6,428 nucleotides of DNA from Methanobacteriota archaeon (GCA_024860865.1 JACRDV010000122.1:1-6428), one strand, 5' to 3'. Shown: positions 1 to 5,299, numbered from the stretch's first letter. Numbers and translations are program-made. The notes: generated by a model not told the origin, from the letters alone.

Positions 1-1
1 A

Positions 2-145
2 CATACAACCAATTTTGAACAGAAAGTAGAGTCTATGCAAATAGAAAAAGCCTCAGTTCAAAGAGCAGAGAAAGGGCAATCCATTGGACTCAAAGTGAAA
101 GACAAAGTGAGAGCTGGTGATGTAGTATACAAAATACTACCTTAA
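2..145 (+). CDS. Translation elongation factor-like protein, 3' end only (EF-Tu domain 2-like)
   Basis: Only the last 47 codons are present; the start lies left of the window. The frame opens at base 2 and ends at TAA 143-145. The residues read HTTNFEQKVESMQIEK, then a KGQSIGLKVKDKVRAGDVVY stretch near the end. This matches the C-terminal half of small archaeal stand-alone proteins of roughly 90 residues that resemble the beta-barrel domain 2 of EF-Tu/EF-1A. The TNFEQKVESMQI strand and the GLKVKDKVRAGD turn are typical of that family. The domain is a translation-GTPase barrel without the GTPase; its cellular role is not established. It converges on the unrecognised gene ending at 228 with an 82-base gap. 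Recognition is from family knowledge, and the fragment is short but distinctive. Confidence 0.85.
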   Translation, partial: HTTNFEQKVESMQIEKASVQRAEKGQSIGLKVKDKVRAGDVVYKILP

Positions 146-227
146 AGACAAAACTAAATTTGAATTGCAAAGAGTTTAAGAGACATTATATCAACAAAAA
201 TTAAAGGCCTTAGAGATTTTTAGAAAA
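146..227. other. Convergent intergenic gap with short T-tracts
   Basis: This AT-rich gap separates two genes that run toward each other. It holds a T5 run on the plus strand (217-221) and a T5 run on the minus strand (complement of 196-200). Archaeal transcription usually ends at T-rich stretches, so these could end the two transcripts. The palindrome AAGGCCTT (205-212) sits between them. No RNA gene or plausible small reading frame is visible. The terminator reading is weak because short T-runs are common in DNA this AT-rich. Confidence 0.3.
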
Positions 228-1508
228 TCATATTTGAGATTCTCTCTTCCATATTATGTAGGGTGCTGCGTTCCACCCAGAAATCGCCCAAGCTAACCAT
301 TTTGCCAATCCTTCAAGGTCACCCTTAATAACTTCGATTTCAGTTGAAGTATTGTATAGTGGGAAGGAGAGCGGCGAGGCATTTGAAAGGGTTTCGGCCA
401 ATTTTAAAGCCGCAATTGGAGTCATACTAGTGAAACCAAGAGCAAATGTATAGTCGGTAAAATTATAAGTTGTAGAAATTCTAGAATTAATTTCCGCTAA
501 AATTTTATCAATTATCTCATTTGCTCTTCCAGCTCCATCATATGCACCTTTGATGTCCATTCTATTCGAGCACTTCTGAATTTCTATTAAAACCTTGAAA
601 TTCTCTTTCACTTCATCTATGTCCTCAACTTTCTTCACATATTCTAAAGGAGGGCAATTTTCTGGATAGCTGTAGTCCATAGTTTTCTTAAATTCGGCCA
701 CTAAAGCTCTGCTACAAGTTACAAAACTCGTGGGATGAGCATAAGGAACAAGCCTTTCAAAAAACTTTTGTAGTTCTACAAAGTGCTCTCGGTTACGACT
801 TGTATACCCGCCGAGAGAAATGAACATTGGGTTAGTGAGAAGGCTTGAGAAGCAAGCGCACTGGAGCGCATCATCTATAGAATTAAAACTTAATATGGCG
901 CTCGCAACTTGATCTAAGCCTAATAGCCTAAGGCTGCTGATATCGTTTGTAAGATATTCGTATACCTCTTCTTTAATTTCAAAAGTTTTGAAAATTTCTT
1001 GTAGCCGTAAACTTACACTGCCTTTAAACTTCTTTACATCTTCAAAAACTTTCTTTGAAAAAAGGCTCCATTCTTCCCCATGTTTTAAGCCCGCTAAAAT
1101 AAAACTTAAACGCAATATCGGCGGTATATGTCTTTGCTCTTTTAACTCCATCTCTTCGAAAAACTTGTTGAACCAGCTACCATATTTATCTAGATCACTT
1201 ACCAAAATAGGAATGATTTTCTCATCTCTTACCAACTGAGCGAATTCGCTCAATTTCAATCTATAAACTTTTTCAAACAACTCTTGGTTCCTGAAGGGAA
1301 TTAGCGGAACTATTATTTTTTTCATAAAAGGTAGTTGGAAGTGTACTGGCACCCCAGAAAACCAGTTCCCATACGGTTCCTCAAACATAAAGTCTGGGAA
1401 AATGCTCTTAACGTCAAATTTTTCTTTCTTTGAAAGATCTTCTGAAGCCCTGATCAATGATTCTTTTTCCTTTTCCCACCAAACTTCGCGCCAATCTGTA
1501 TTAGGCAT
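228..1508 (-). CDS. Hypothetical protein, 426 aa, family not recognised
   Basis: This is a full-length frame with ATG at 1508-1506 and TGA at 230-228. I do not recognise the family. The protein looks soluble: no signal peptide and no convincing membrane helix. The N-terminus is charged and aromatic (W6, W10, W11 within WREVWWEKEKE), followed by a Pro/Phe-rich stretch (FPDFMFEEPYGNWFSGVPVH). The middle and end look mostly helical, and residues 400-420 form an aromatic tail with four Trp (W404, W407, W412, W420). The cysteines are scattered (QCACFSS, FVTCSRA, ENCPP, QKCSNR) and do not form an evident metal motif. No Walker, HTH or nuclease motif is seen. It is transcribed divergently from the radical SAM gene. 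A TATA-like box 26 bases before the ATG suggests a leaderless message and supports this start. Coding status is well supported by length and composition; function is open. Confidence 0.85.
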   Translation of the reverse strand: MPNTDWREVWWEKEKESLIRASEDLSKKEKFDVKSIFPDFMFEEPYGNWFSGVPVHFQLPFMKKIIVPLIPFRNQELFEKVYRLKLSEFAQLVRDEKIIPILVSDLDKYGSWFNKFFEEMELKEQRHIPPILRLSFILAGLKHGEEWSLFSKKVFEDVKKFKGSVSLRLQEIFKTFEIKEEVYEYLTNDISSLRLLGLDQVASAILSFNSIDDALQCACFSSLLTNPMFISLGGYTSRNREHFVELQKFFERLVPYAHPTSFVTCSRALVAEFKKTMDYSYPENCPPLEYVKKVEDIDEVKENFKVLIEIQKCSNRMDIKGAYDGAGRANEIIDKILAEINSRISTTYNFTDYTFALGFTSMTPIAALKLAETLSNASPLSFPLYNTSTEIEVIKGDLEGLAKWLAWAISGWNAAPYIIWKRESQI

Positions 1509-1530
1509 AGGGTATTGTATGCTCTGTAAA

Positions 1531-1538
1531 TTTTAATA
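1531..1538 (-). promoter_or_regulatory. TATA-like box of the 426-aa gene
   Basis: Read on the minus strand this is TATTAAAA, centred about 26 bases before the ATG at 1508. In archaea transcription begins roughly 22-28 bases past the TATA centre, which places the start at or next to the ATG. No Shine-Dalgarno sequence lies before this ATG, consistent with a leaderless message. This is inferred from spacing in AT-rich DNA only. Confidence 0.5.
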
Positions 1539-1602
1539 CTTATCGTCATTTTAATTTCTATTTTTTTAGACAAAATAATTTCAGAAAACTAAGAAAAATA
1601 GC

Positions 1603-1610
1603 TTTAATTA
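1603..1610 (+). promoter_or_regulatory. TATA-like box of the radical SAM gene
   Basis: TTTAATTA, preceded by purine-rich GAAAAATAGC that could serve as a TFB recognition element, is centred about 25 bases before the ATG at 1631. There is no Shine-Dalgarno match before that ATG. The arrangement again suggests a leaderless transcript, mirroring the divergent gene on the other side of the same 122-base gap. Confidence 0.5.
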
Positions 1611-1630
1611 AGAAAACTAAAATTCATTTT

Positions 1631-2539
1631 ATGCCAGTAAAATACGAATTAATCCACTGTAAAAGCATTTTGAATCGATTGAAACGGCCGGATGATTGGT
1701 TTTTGTGCAGTTACACTTTAAATCCTTACAGAGGATGCCAACATGCGTGCCAATACTGTTATGTTCAAAGCGAGAAATACCTGCCATTTAGCAATATTGA
1801 AGAGTTCTCTAAGACTATTCAAGTCAAAGTTAATGCGCCACAAGTGCTCAAAAAAGAGTTATCGAAATTAAGAGACAAGGCTATTGTGGCAGTAGGCAGC
1901 GCAACAGATCCATATCAACCTGTGGAACAAGAATATCGCATAACTCGAAAAGTTTTGGATGTACTAAATGACCGCAACTTTCCGTGTCACATTTTAACAA
2001 AATCAGATTTGGTTTTACGTGATGTAGATATATTATCAGAAATTTCTAAAAAATCTTGGTGCGTAGTCTCGTTTACCATAACAACGTTAGATGCAAATTT
2101 AGTAAAAATGCTCGAGCCTCGTGCTCCATCTCCAGAGAGAAGATTGCAAGCGATAAAAAAATTATCTGATGTTGGAATAGTAGCTGGTGTTACATTTATG
2201 CCAATCATTCCATATCTTTGCGATACTAATGAAAATTTGGAGAAAGTTGTTAAAGGATCTGCCGCTAGCGGTGCAAAATATGTTATAGCTGGAGGAATGA
2301 CATTAAGGGATAACCAAAAGATTCGCTTTGTGAATTTACTTAAAACAAACTTTCCGAAGCTGATTAAAAAATATGAAAAATTGTATGGTGACAAAATCAG
2401 CCCAGATAGAGCATACGAAACAAAAATAGAGCAAAAAGTTGCGGATTTCTGCAAAAAATATAGAGTAAGGGATAGAGTTCCAAAATATATTCCAAGCAGT
2501 CGAAAAATACAAACGAAAATTGATTACCAATACCAATAA
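1631..2539 (+). CDS. SplB-like radical SAM protein (COG1533 / Rv2578c-type)
   Basis: This 302-residue radical SAM enzyme has the cluster motif C36-x3-C40-x2-C43 (GCQHACQYCY), whose cysteines bind a [4Fe-4S] cluster that reduces SAM to a 5'-deoxyadenosyl radical. Other hallmarks follow in family order: the NPYRGC lead-in, TDPYQPVE at about 92-99, HILTKS at 120-125, VSFTITTLD at 146-154 and LEPRAPSPERR at 161-171. These place it in the COG1533 group related to spore photoproduct lyase. Members in non-sporulating archaea are widespread, and their substrate is unknown, so spore DNA repair should not be assumed. Length is normal for the group. The ATG is supported by a TATA box 25 bases upstream, and it is transcribed alone with T-rich sequence behind it. 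The C-terminus is basic and may contact nucleic acid, but that is inference. Confidence 0.9.
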   Translation: MPVKYELIHCKSILNRLKRPDDWFLCSYTLNPYRGCQHACQYCYVQSEKYLPFSNIEEFSKTIQVKVNAPQVLKKELSKLRDKAIVAVGSATDPYQPVEQEYRITRKVLDVLNDRNFPCHILTKSDLVLRDVDILSEISKKSWCVVSFTITTLDANLVKMLEPRAPSPERRLQAIKKLSDVGIVAGVTFMPIIPYLCDTNENLEKVVKGSAASGAKYVIAGGMTLRDNQKIRFVNLLKTNFPKLIKKYEKLYGDKISPDRAYETKIEQKVADFCKKYRVRDRVPKYIPSSRKIQTKIDYQYQ

Positions 2540-2550
2540 TTAAAGATAGG

Positions 2551-2569
2551 TTTTTCTATTTCACCTTTT
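2551..2569 (+). terminator. T-rich terminator behind the radical SAM gene
   Basis: Eleven bases after the TAA, a T5 run (2551-2555) is followed by CTATTTCACC and a T4 run. Oligo-T tracts without a stem are the usual archaeal termination signal. No inverted repeat is associated with it. The same bases would encode the end of a possible minus-strand reading frame (stop at 2558-2556). Confidence 0.4.
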
Positions 2570-2657
2570 GTTCCACATACTTTTCCGTTAATCTAACTAT
2601 TTTGAGCCCAAAATAAACTGTTAAGATTAGTATTGTTGTAAAGAATACTATCGACAT
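2556..2657 (-). CDS. Possible 33-aa single-helix membrane protein, or 3' remnant of a larger gene
   Basis: On the minus strand, ATG 2657-2655 to TAG 2558-2556 encodes 33 residues beginning MSIVFFTTILILTVYFG and ending with a charged tail (RLTEKYVEQKVK). This is a clean membrane helix with a basic cytoplasmic-looking end. The same frame stays open upstream to 2750, adding about 31 codons (FDRIFFSIVLKCSHKVDFE, then ICNFPASSVKD) that also read like protein, but it contains no ATG, GTG or TTG and begins right after a TAA at 2753-2751. It may therefore be the tail of a membrane protein whose front was lost, perhaps when vapBC arrived. It lies directly downstream of vapC on the same strand. No Shine-Dalgarno site precedes the ATG, so expression is doubtful. 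A chance open frame cannot be excluded. Confidence 0.3.
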   Translation of the reverse strand: MSIVFFTTILILTVYFGLKIVRLTEKYVEQKVK

Positions 2658-2755
2658 ATCTTTGACTGAACTTGCTGGAAAGTTACATATTTCAAAGTCA
2701 ACTTTATGGGAACACTTGAGAACGATTGAAAAGAAAATCCTGTCGAAATCTTAGT

Positions 2756-3169
2756 TCACGGTAGGATTGAGAATCCATACTGTTTAAAATGTTCATCGTA
2801 AGCAAATGCTGTTTGTATTCCCTCTGCCTCCATAATTGCAAAAGATGTACAATCAGTAAAACTAAAATCCTTGTCAGAATACTCTTTAAAAATTTTCCAT
2901 GCTTTTTCTTCAACTTCCTCAGAAATCCTAAGTATTTTTATAGCCTTAGACTTTCGCATTTTTTCTCCAAAAGTAACGGCAGCTTTATGGTTACATGCAT
3001 ATCTAAGTAAAGTCAATGTTTCATCAATAGCATAATTGGAAGTATACAAAAAGCGGAACTTTGTCCCCTTTTTTCGCAGCTCATCCCTAAAATCAATTGC
3101 TGAGATATGATTCTTATCAGACTCATCTTCAAGGGCTAGAAAAGCGCTAGTATCTATGAACAGTAGCAC
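2756..3169 (-). CDS. vapC: VapC-type PIN-domain toxin ribonuclease
   Basis: This 137-residue PIN-domain protein is the toxin half of a type II toxin-antitoxin pair; such toxins are Mg2+-dependent endoribonucleases that cut RNA, in known cases often tRNA or rRNA. The acidic active-site residues are in place: D6 in FIDTSAF, E50 in AIDETLTLL, D106 in FSFTDCTSF and D125 in AFAYDEHF. The active site therefore looks intact, and the length is normal. The start is GTG at 3169-3167, two bases after the vapB stop, with GAGG (complement of 3178-3181) eight bases ahead. It is thus translated from the vapB message. The target RNA cannot be read from sequence. Confidence 0.9.
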   Translation of the reverse strand: MLLFIDTSAFLALEDESDKNHISAIDFRDELRKKGTKFRFLYTSNYAIDETLTLLRYACNHKAAVTFGEKMRKSKAIKILRISEEVEEKAWKIFKEYSDKDFSFTDCTSFAIMEAEGIQTAFAYDEHFKQYGFSILP

Positions 3170-3171
3170 TT

Positions 3172-3408
3172 TTATTTCCTCTTTTTGTAAAGGTATTTAT
3201 CGTGTTTTTCAGAGATGTCGGTCACTCCACTTTTACCAGAAGGCGGTTCCGTGAAAAATGGATCGCCTGCATTTATTTCAATCTCATGAATGATGTAGCG
3301 CCTTATCGCCTCCCTTAAGCCGTCCTTTAGACTTAATCTTTTTGCTCTCAATGCCGCCAAAAGTGCCTTATATTCTTCTTTCTCCAGCTTTGTTTGTACT
3401 ACTTTCAT
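3172..3408 (-). CDS. vapB: VapB-type antitoxin with N-terminal ribbon-helix-helix domain
   Basis: This 78-residue partner of the downstream PIN toxin is the first gene of the pair. The N-terminus (VVQTKLEKEEYKALLAALRA, then LSLKDGLREAIRRYI) fits a beta strand followed by two helices of a ribbon-helix-helix DNA-binding fold, about residues 2-40. The C-terminal half (DPFFTEPPSGKSG, then DISEKHDKYLY) is extended and charged, as in archaeal antitoxin tails that wrap around VapC and block its active site. Such antitoxins usually repress their own promoter as a complex with the toxin. The three tandem repeats upstream (3442-3492) are an obvious candidate operator. Start ATG at 3408-3406; the leader has only a weak ribosome-site match (AAGTGA). 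Confidence 0.85.
   Translation of the reverse strand: MKVVQTKLEKEEYKALLAALRAKRLSLKDGLREAIRRYIIHEIEINAGDPFFTEPPSGKSGVTDISEKHDKYLYKKRK
3178..3181 (-). promoter_or_regulatory. Ribosome binding site for vapC
   Basis: Minus-strand GAGG lies inside the last codons of vapB, eight bases before the GTG at 3169. It supports the GTG start and coupled translation of the toxin after the antitoxin. Confidence 0.6.
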
Positions 3409-3441
3409 GTTTTTTCACTTCTAAACATTTTTATTTTAATT

Positions 3442-3492
3442 ACATGTATTTGAGTTTTGCATGTATTTAAGCAATACATGTATTTGAAAAAG
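3442..3492. repeat. Three tandem 17-bp repeats, candidate VapB(C) operator
   Basis: The unit ACATGTATTTGAGTTTT / GCATGTATTTAAGCAAT / ACATGTATTTGAAAAAG repeats three times with an exact 17-base period (units start at 3442, 3459 and 3476). The shared core is CATGTATTT, at 3443, 3460 and 3477. TACATGTA within units 1 and 3 is itself palindromic. CATGTATT (3460-3467) also pairs with AATACATG (3473-3480) as an inverted repeat with a 5-base spacer. The array lies between the TATA box at 3495-3504 and vapB, around and just after the expected transcription start. Ribbon-helix-helix antitoxins commonly bind such short repeated or palindromic sites, so autoregulation is the likely role; binding itself is inferred. 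Confidence 0.7.
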
Positions 3493-3494
3493 TT

Positions 3495-3504
3495 GTATAT
3501 AAAG
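3495..3504 (-). promoter_or_regulatory. TATA box of the vapBC operon
   Basis: Read on the minus strand this is CTTTATATAC, a near-ideal archaeal TATA box. Transcription would begin about 26 bases further on, near 3473, inside the tandem repeats, leaving a leader of about 65 bases before vapB. A repressor on the repeats would cover the start site. AT-rich sequence nearer vapB (minus-strand AATTAAAATA, about 3431-3440) could act as an alternative box. Confidence 0.55.
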
Positions 3505-3530
3505 ACATATCCTCAAAATCCTAAAAACCT

Positions 3531-3570
3531 TACTGCCACATGTAAAAAACAGGCAAAAAAGTTGGCAGTA
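3531..3570 (-). terminator. Hairpin with T-tracts behind thiC
   Basis: TACTGCCA (3531-3538) and TGGCAGTA (3563-3570) form a perfect 8-base inverted repeat with a 24-base loop. On the minus strand the loop carries two T6 runs (complements of 3555-3560 and 3544-3549), starting 23 bases after the thiC stop. The T-runs are a plausible archaeal terminator for thiC, separating it from vapBC. The stem is unusual because the T-runs lie inside the loop and not after it. No C/D-box or other small-RNA signature was found. Confidence 0.5.
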
Positions 3571-3582
3571 ATTAAATGCCAT

Positions 3583-4860
3583 TTATTTTTTTAAATATTC
3601 ATTGATTATTTTTATAGCACATAAATCTGAGCACATTGTGCAGACGCGGGGGTTTTTAGGCAAACATTTTTCTCGATAGGCTCGAGCTCTTGGAGGGTAG
3701 ACTGAAAGCTCAATTTGCCTTCTCCAATTTTGCGCTTTCCTTGCCTTTGCAATGGCTAAATCTTGTTCAGCTCCAATTCCTTTAGCTATATCGCCAGCAT
3801 GAGCAGCAATCTTTGCAGCAATAACCCCTTCTCTAACATCCTCGACATCAGGTAAAGCAAGGTGTTCAGAAGGTGTAACATAACAAATGAAATCAGCTCC
3901 AGCCGCAGCTGCAATTGCTCCCCCAATGGCTGAGGTAATATGGTCGAAACCAGGCGCAATATCAGTTACAATTGGTCCAAGTAAATAGAGTGGAGCATTT
4001 TTGCTCAATTTTTTTGCTGAGAGCACGCTAGCTTCAACTTGATTAAGCGGAACATGGCCCGGTCCTTCTACAATTGTCTGAACATTTTTCTCTCTAGCTT
4101 TATCAACAAGTTCCCCTAAAATAATAGTCTCCTCAATCATAGGTCTATCCATAGAATCAGCTATACACCCGGGCCTCATCCCATCTCCTAGACTCAGAGT
4201 TAAGTCATATTTCTGAGCAAGCTCTAGCAGGTAATCAAAATTAGAATAAAGAGGATTTTCTTTTTTGTTGTGAATCATCCAAGCCGCATGGAAAGAACCC
4301 CCTCTGCTAACTATATCTAAAACCCTACCTTGCTTAATTAGCTCTTGCAAGCTCCGTTGTGTAACTCCGCAATGAACTGTGACAAAATCTACTCCATCTT
4401 TTGCATGTTTTTCAATTGCATTAAAAATATCATCTTCAGACATTTGAACTATCGCGCCTTTTTTTTGGATTGCCTCAACAGCAGCTTGATAAATTGGAAC
4501 TGTACCAATGGGTACTTGAACTTCTTTTAAAATGGATTTTCGAATTTGGTCTATATCTCCTCCAACGCTCAGGTCCATTACAGCATCTGCACCGGCTTCA
4601 ACTGCAATTCTTGCTTTCTCAAGCTCCTTTTTGAGATCTATCAAATCCGTCGAAGTTCCAATATTGGCATTTATTTTTGTGCGCAAACCCTCTCCAATTC
4701 CAACTAATTTAACATTGGTTCGGTTGACATTTTTAGGAATAACCAAGCTACCCCTAGCTAGGCGTTGTCTAACAGCTTCTGCTGATTGTTTTTCAGCTTC
4801 AGCTACTGCCTTAATTTCCTCAGTAATTATCCCTCTTTTTGCGGCAGCCATTAAACTCAT
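3583..4860 (-). CDS. thiC: Phosphomethylpyrimidine synthase ThiC (HMP-P synthase), short archaeal form
   Basis: ThiC is a radical SAM enzyme that rearranges aminoimidazole ribotide into 4-amino-5-hydroxymethyl-2-methylpyrimidine phosphate, the pyrimidine half of thiamin. From the ATG at 4860 the protein has 425 residues. Family signatures appear in order: TKINANIGTS, GADAVMDLSVGGD, VTVHCGVTQ, SRGGSFHAAWM, ENPLYSNFDYLLE, LSLGDGMRPGC, VEGPGHVPLNQVE (about 264-276), LGPIVTDIAPGFDHITSAIG, YVTPSEHLALPDVEDVREG and the C-terminal cluster motif C407-x2-C410-x3-C414 (CTMCSDLC). The usual textbook spacing is Cx2Cx4C; here it is one residue shorter. The protein lacks the long N-terminal extension of bacterial/plant forms. 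A TTG at 4872 extends the frame by four codons but has no ribosome site, and MSLMAAAKRG fits the family N-terminus, so ATG 4860 is preferred. It is divergent from the CBS gene. Confidence 0.95.
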   Translation of the reverse strand: MSLMAAAKRGIITEEIKAVAEAEKQSAEAVRQRLARGSLVIPKNVNRTNVKLVGIGEGLRTKINANIGTSTDLIDLKKELEKARIAVEAGADAVMDLSVGGDIDQIRKSILKEVQVPIGTVPIYQAAVEAIQKKGAIVQMSEDDIFNAIEKHAKDGVDFVTVHCGVTQRSLQELIKQGRVLDIVSRGGSFHAAWMIHNKKENPLYSNFDYLLELAQKYDLTLSLGDGMRPGCIADSMDRPMIEETIILGELVDKAREKNVQTIVEGPGHVPLNQVEASVLSAKKLSKNAPLYLLGPIVTDIAPGFDHITSAIGGAIAAAAGADFICYVTPSEHLALPDVEDVREGVIAAKIAAHAGDIAKGIGAEQDLAIAKARKAQNWRRQIELSVYPPRARAYREKCLPKNPRVCTMCSDLCAIKIINEYLKK

Positions 4861-4917
4861 ACTACCACGCAAACAAAGTTTTTTCTTAAGAGAAATAGAT
4901 TATTTTAGAGGTATTTT
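4861..4917. promoter_or_regulatory. Divergent promoter region between thiC and the CBS gene
   Basis: Only 57 bases separate the two start codons. The palindrome TCTTAAGA (4884-4891) sits near the middle, about 27 bases from the thiC ATG and 30 from the CBS ATG. It may act as a TATA element for thiC, or as an operator. A second minus-strand TATA-like element, CTAAAATAATC (complement of 4898-4908), would start thiC transcription near 4878. No TPP riboswitch can fit or is seen. The two promoters must overlap, so the genes could be controlled together; which box is used cannot be decided from sequence. Confidence 0.5.
4908..4912 (+). promoter_or_regulatory. Ribosome binding site of the CBS gene
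   Basis: GAGGT ends five bases before the ATG at 4918, a strong Shine-Dalgarno match. It implies the message has a leader, so transcription must begin upstream of about 4905. The central TCTTAAGA is too close to act as the TATA box for such a message. Confidence 0.65.
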
Positions 4918-5298
4918 ATGTCTCTTTCTGAGCTTAGGGCAAAGGATGTAATGATTAGAGAACTTTTAACTATTACTCCAGAAGAACGAGTAGCAGCAGC
5001 TAGATTAAGAATGGTTCGAAATAATATTGGAGCTTTACCTGTGGTTGAAGGGGATATTTTAGTAGGTATAATCACCCACCGCGATACTACTTTGGTTGAA
5101 CCAAATGGCTTGCTTTTAAAGGTTCGGGATATAATGTCAAAGAATATTATAACAATAACAAAAGAAACTACGCTAAAAGAAATCACAAATATTATGAAGC
5201 AAACAGGTTTCCAAAGGCTTCCTGTGGTTGAAAATAAAAAGTTAGTAGGGCTGGTAACACAAAGTTGCATCATCAATGCAATAGCAGACAGCCTTTGA
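4918..5298 (+). CDS. Two-CBS-domain protein
   Basis: This 126-residue protein consists of a CBS domain pair and nothing else. The first domain spans about residues 8-62 (KDVMIRELLTITPEE, NNIGALPVVEGDILVGIITH, ending RD at 55-56). The second covers about 69-126 (VRDIMSKNIITITKETT, GFQRLPVVENKKLVGLVTQS). CBS pairs bind adenosyl ligands such as AMP, ATP or SAM and usually act as sensors on a partner protein or as dimers. No DNA-binding or enzyme domain is attached, so the partner is unknown. A good GAGGT ribosome site supports the ATG. It is the first gene of an apparent operon with the SAM hydrolase (10 bases after its TGA) and nadM, and is divergent from thiC. A role in sensing SAM or adenylates for these genes is attractive but unproven. 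Confidence 0.9.
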   Translation: MSLSELRAKDVMIRELLTITPEERVAAARLRMVRNNIGALPVVEGDILVGIITHRDTTLVEPNGLLLKVRDIMSKNIITITKETTLKEITNIMKQTGFQRLPVVENKKLVGLVTQSCIINAIADSL

Positions 5299-5299
5299 T

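Noticed and set aside
988-1239. 83-codon plus-strand frame inside the 426-aa gene
   Set aside because: It is Ser/Leu/Phe-rich shadow sequence opposite a long intact frame that has its own promoter signal.
1987-2454. 155-codon minus-strand frame opposite the radical SAM gene
   Set aside because: It lies fully antisense to a conserved enzyme with no family signature of its own.
2704-2913. 69-codon minus-strand frame
   Set aside because: It overlaps vapC in another frame, has low-complexity basic composition and no recognisable domain; vapC has an intact active site.
3442-3492. Possible CRISPR array or replication iterons
   Set aside because: Units are only 17 bp with no separate unique spacers, there are three copies, and no cas or replication initiator gene is near. 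An antitoxin operator explains them better.
3495-3503. Plus-strand TATA box (GTATATAAA) driving a rightward small RNA
   Set aside because: Downstream sequence to 3582 has no reading frame and no C/D, H/ACA or tRNA features; the same bases serve better as the vapBC TATA box on the minus strand.
4861-4872. Longer thiC starting at TTG 4872
   Set aside because: TTG is a weaker initiator, no ribosome site precedes it, and the family N-terminus aligns with ATG 4860.
4861-4917. TPP riboswitch ahead of thiC
   Set aside because: The gap is 57 bases, shorter than a TPP aptamer, and contains none of the conserved CTGAGA-type THI-box bases.
4532-4951. 139-codon plus-strand frame opposite thiC
   Set aside because: It is antisense to strongly conserved ThiC sequence and runs into the CBS gene in another frame; it is a shadow frame.
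4905-5276. 123-codon minus-strand frame opposite the CBS gene
   Set aside because: It is antisense to a clear two-CBS-domain protein and its hydrophobic content is a by-product of the opposite strand.
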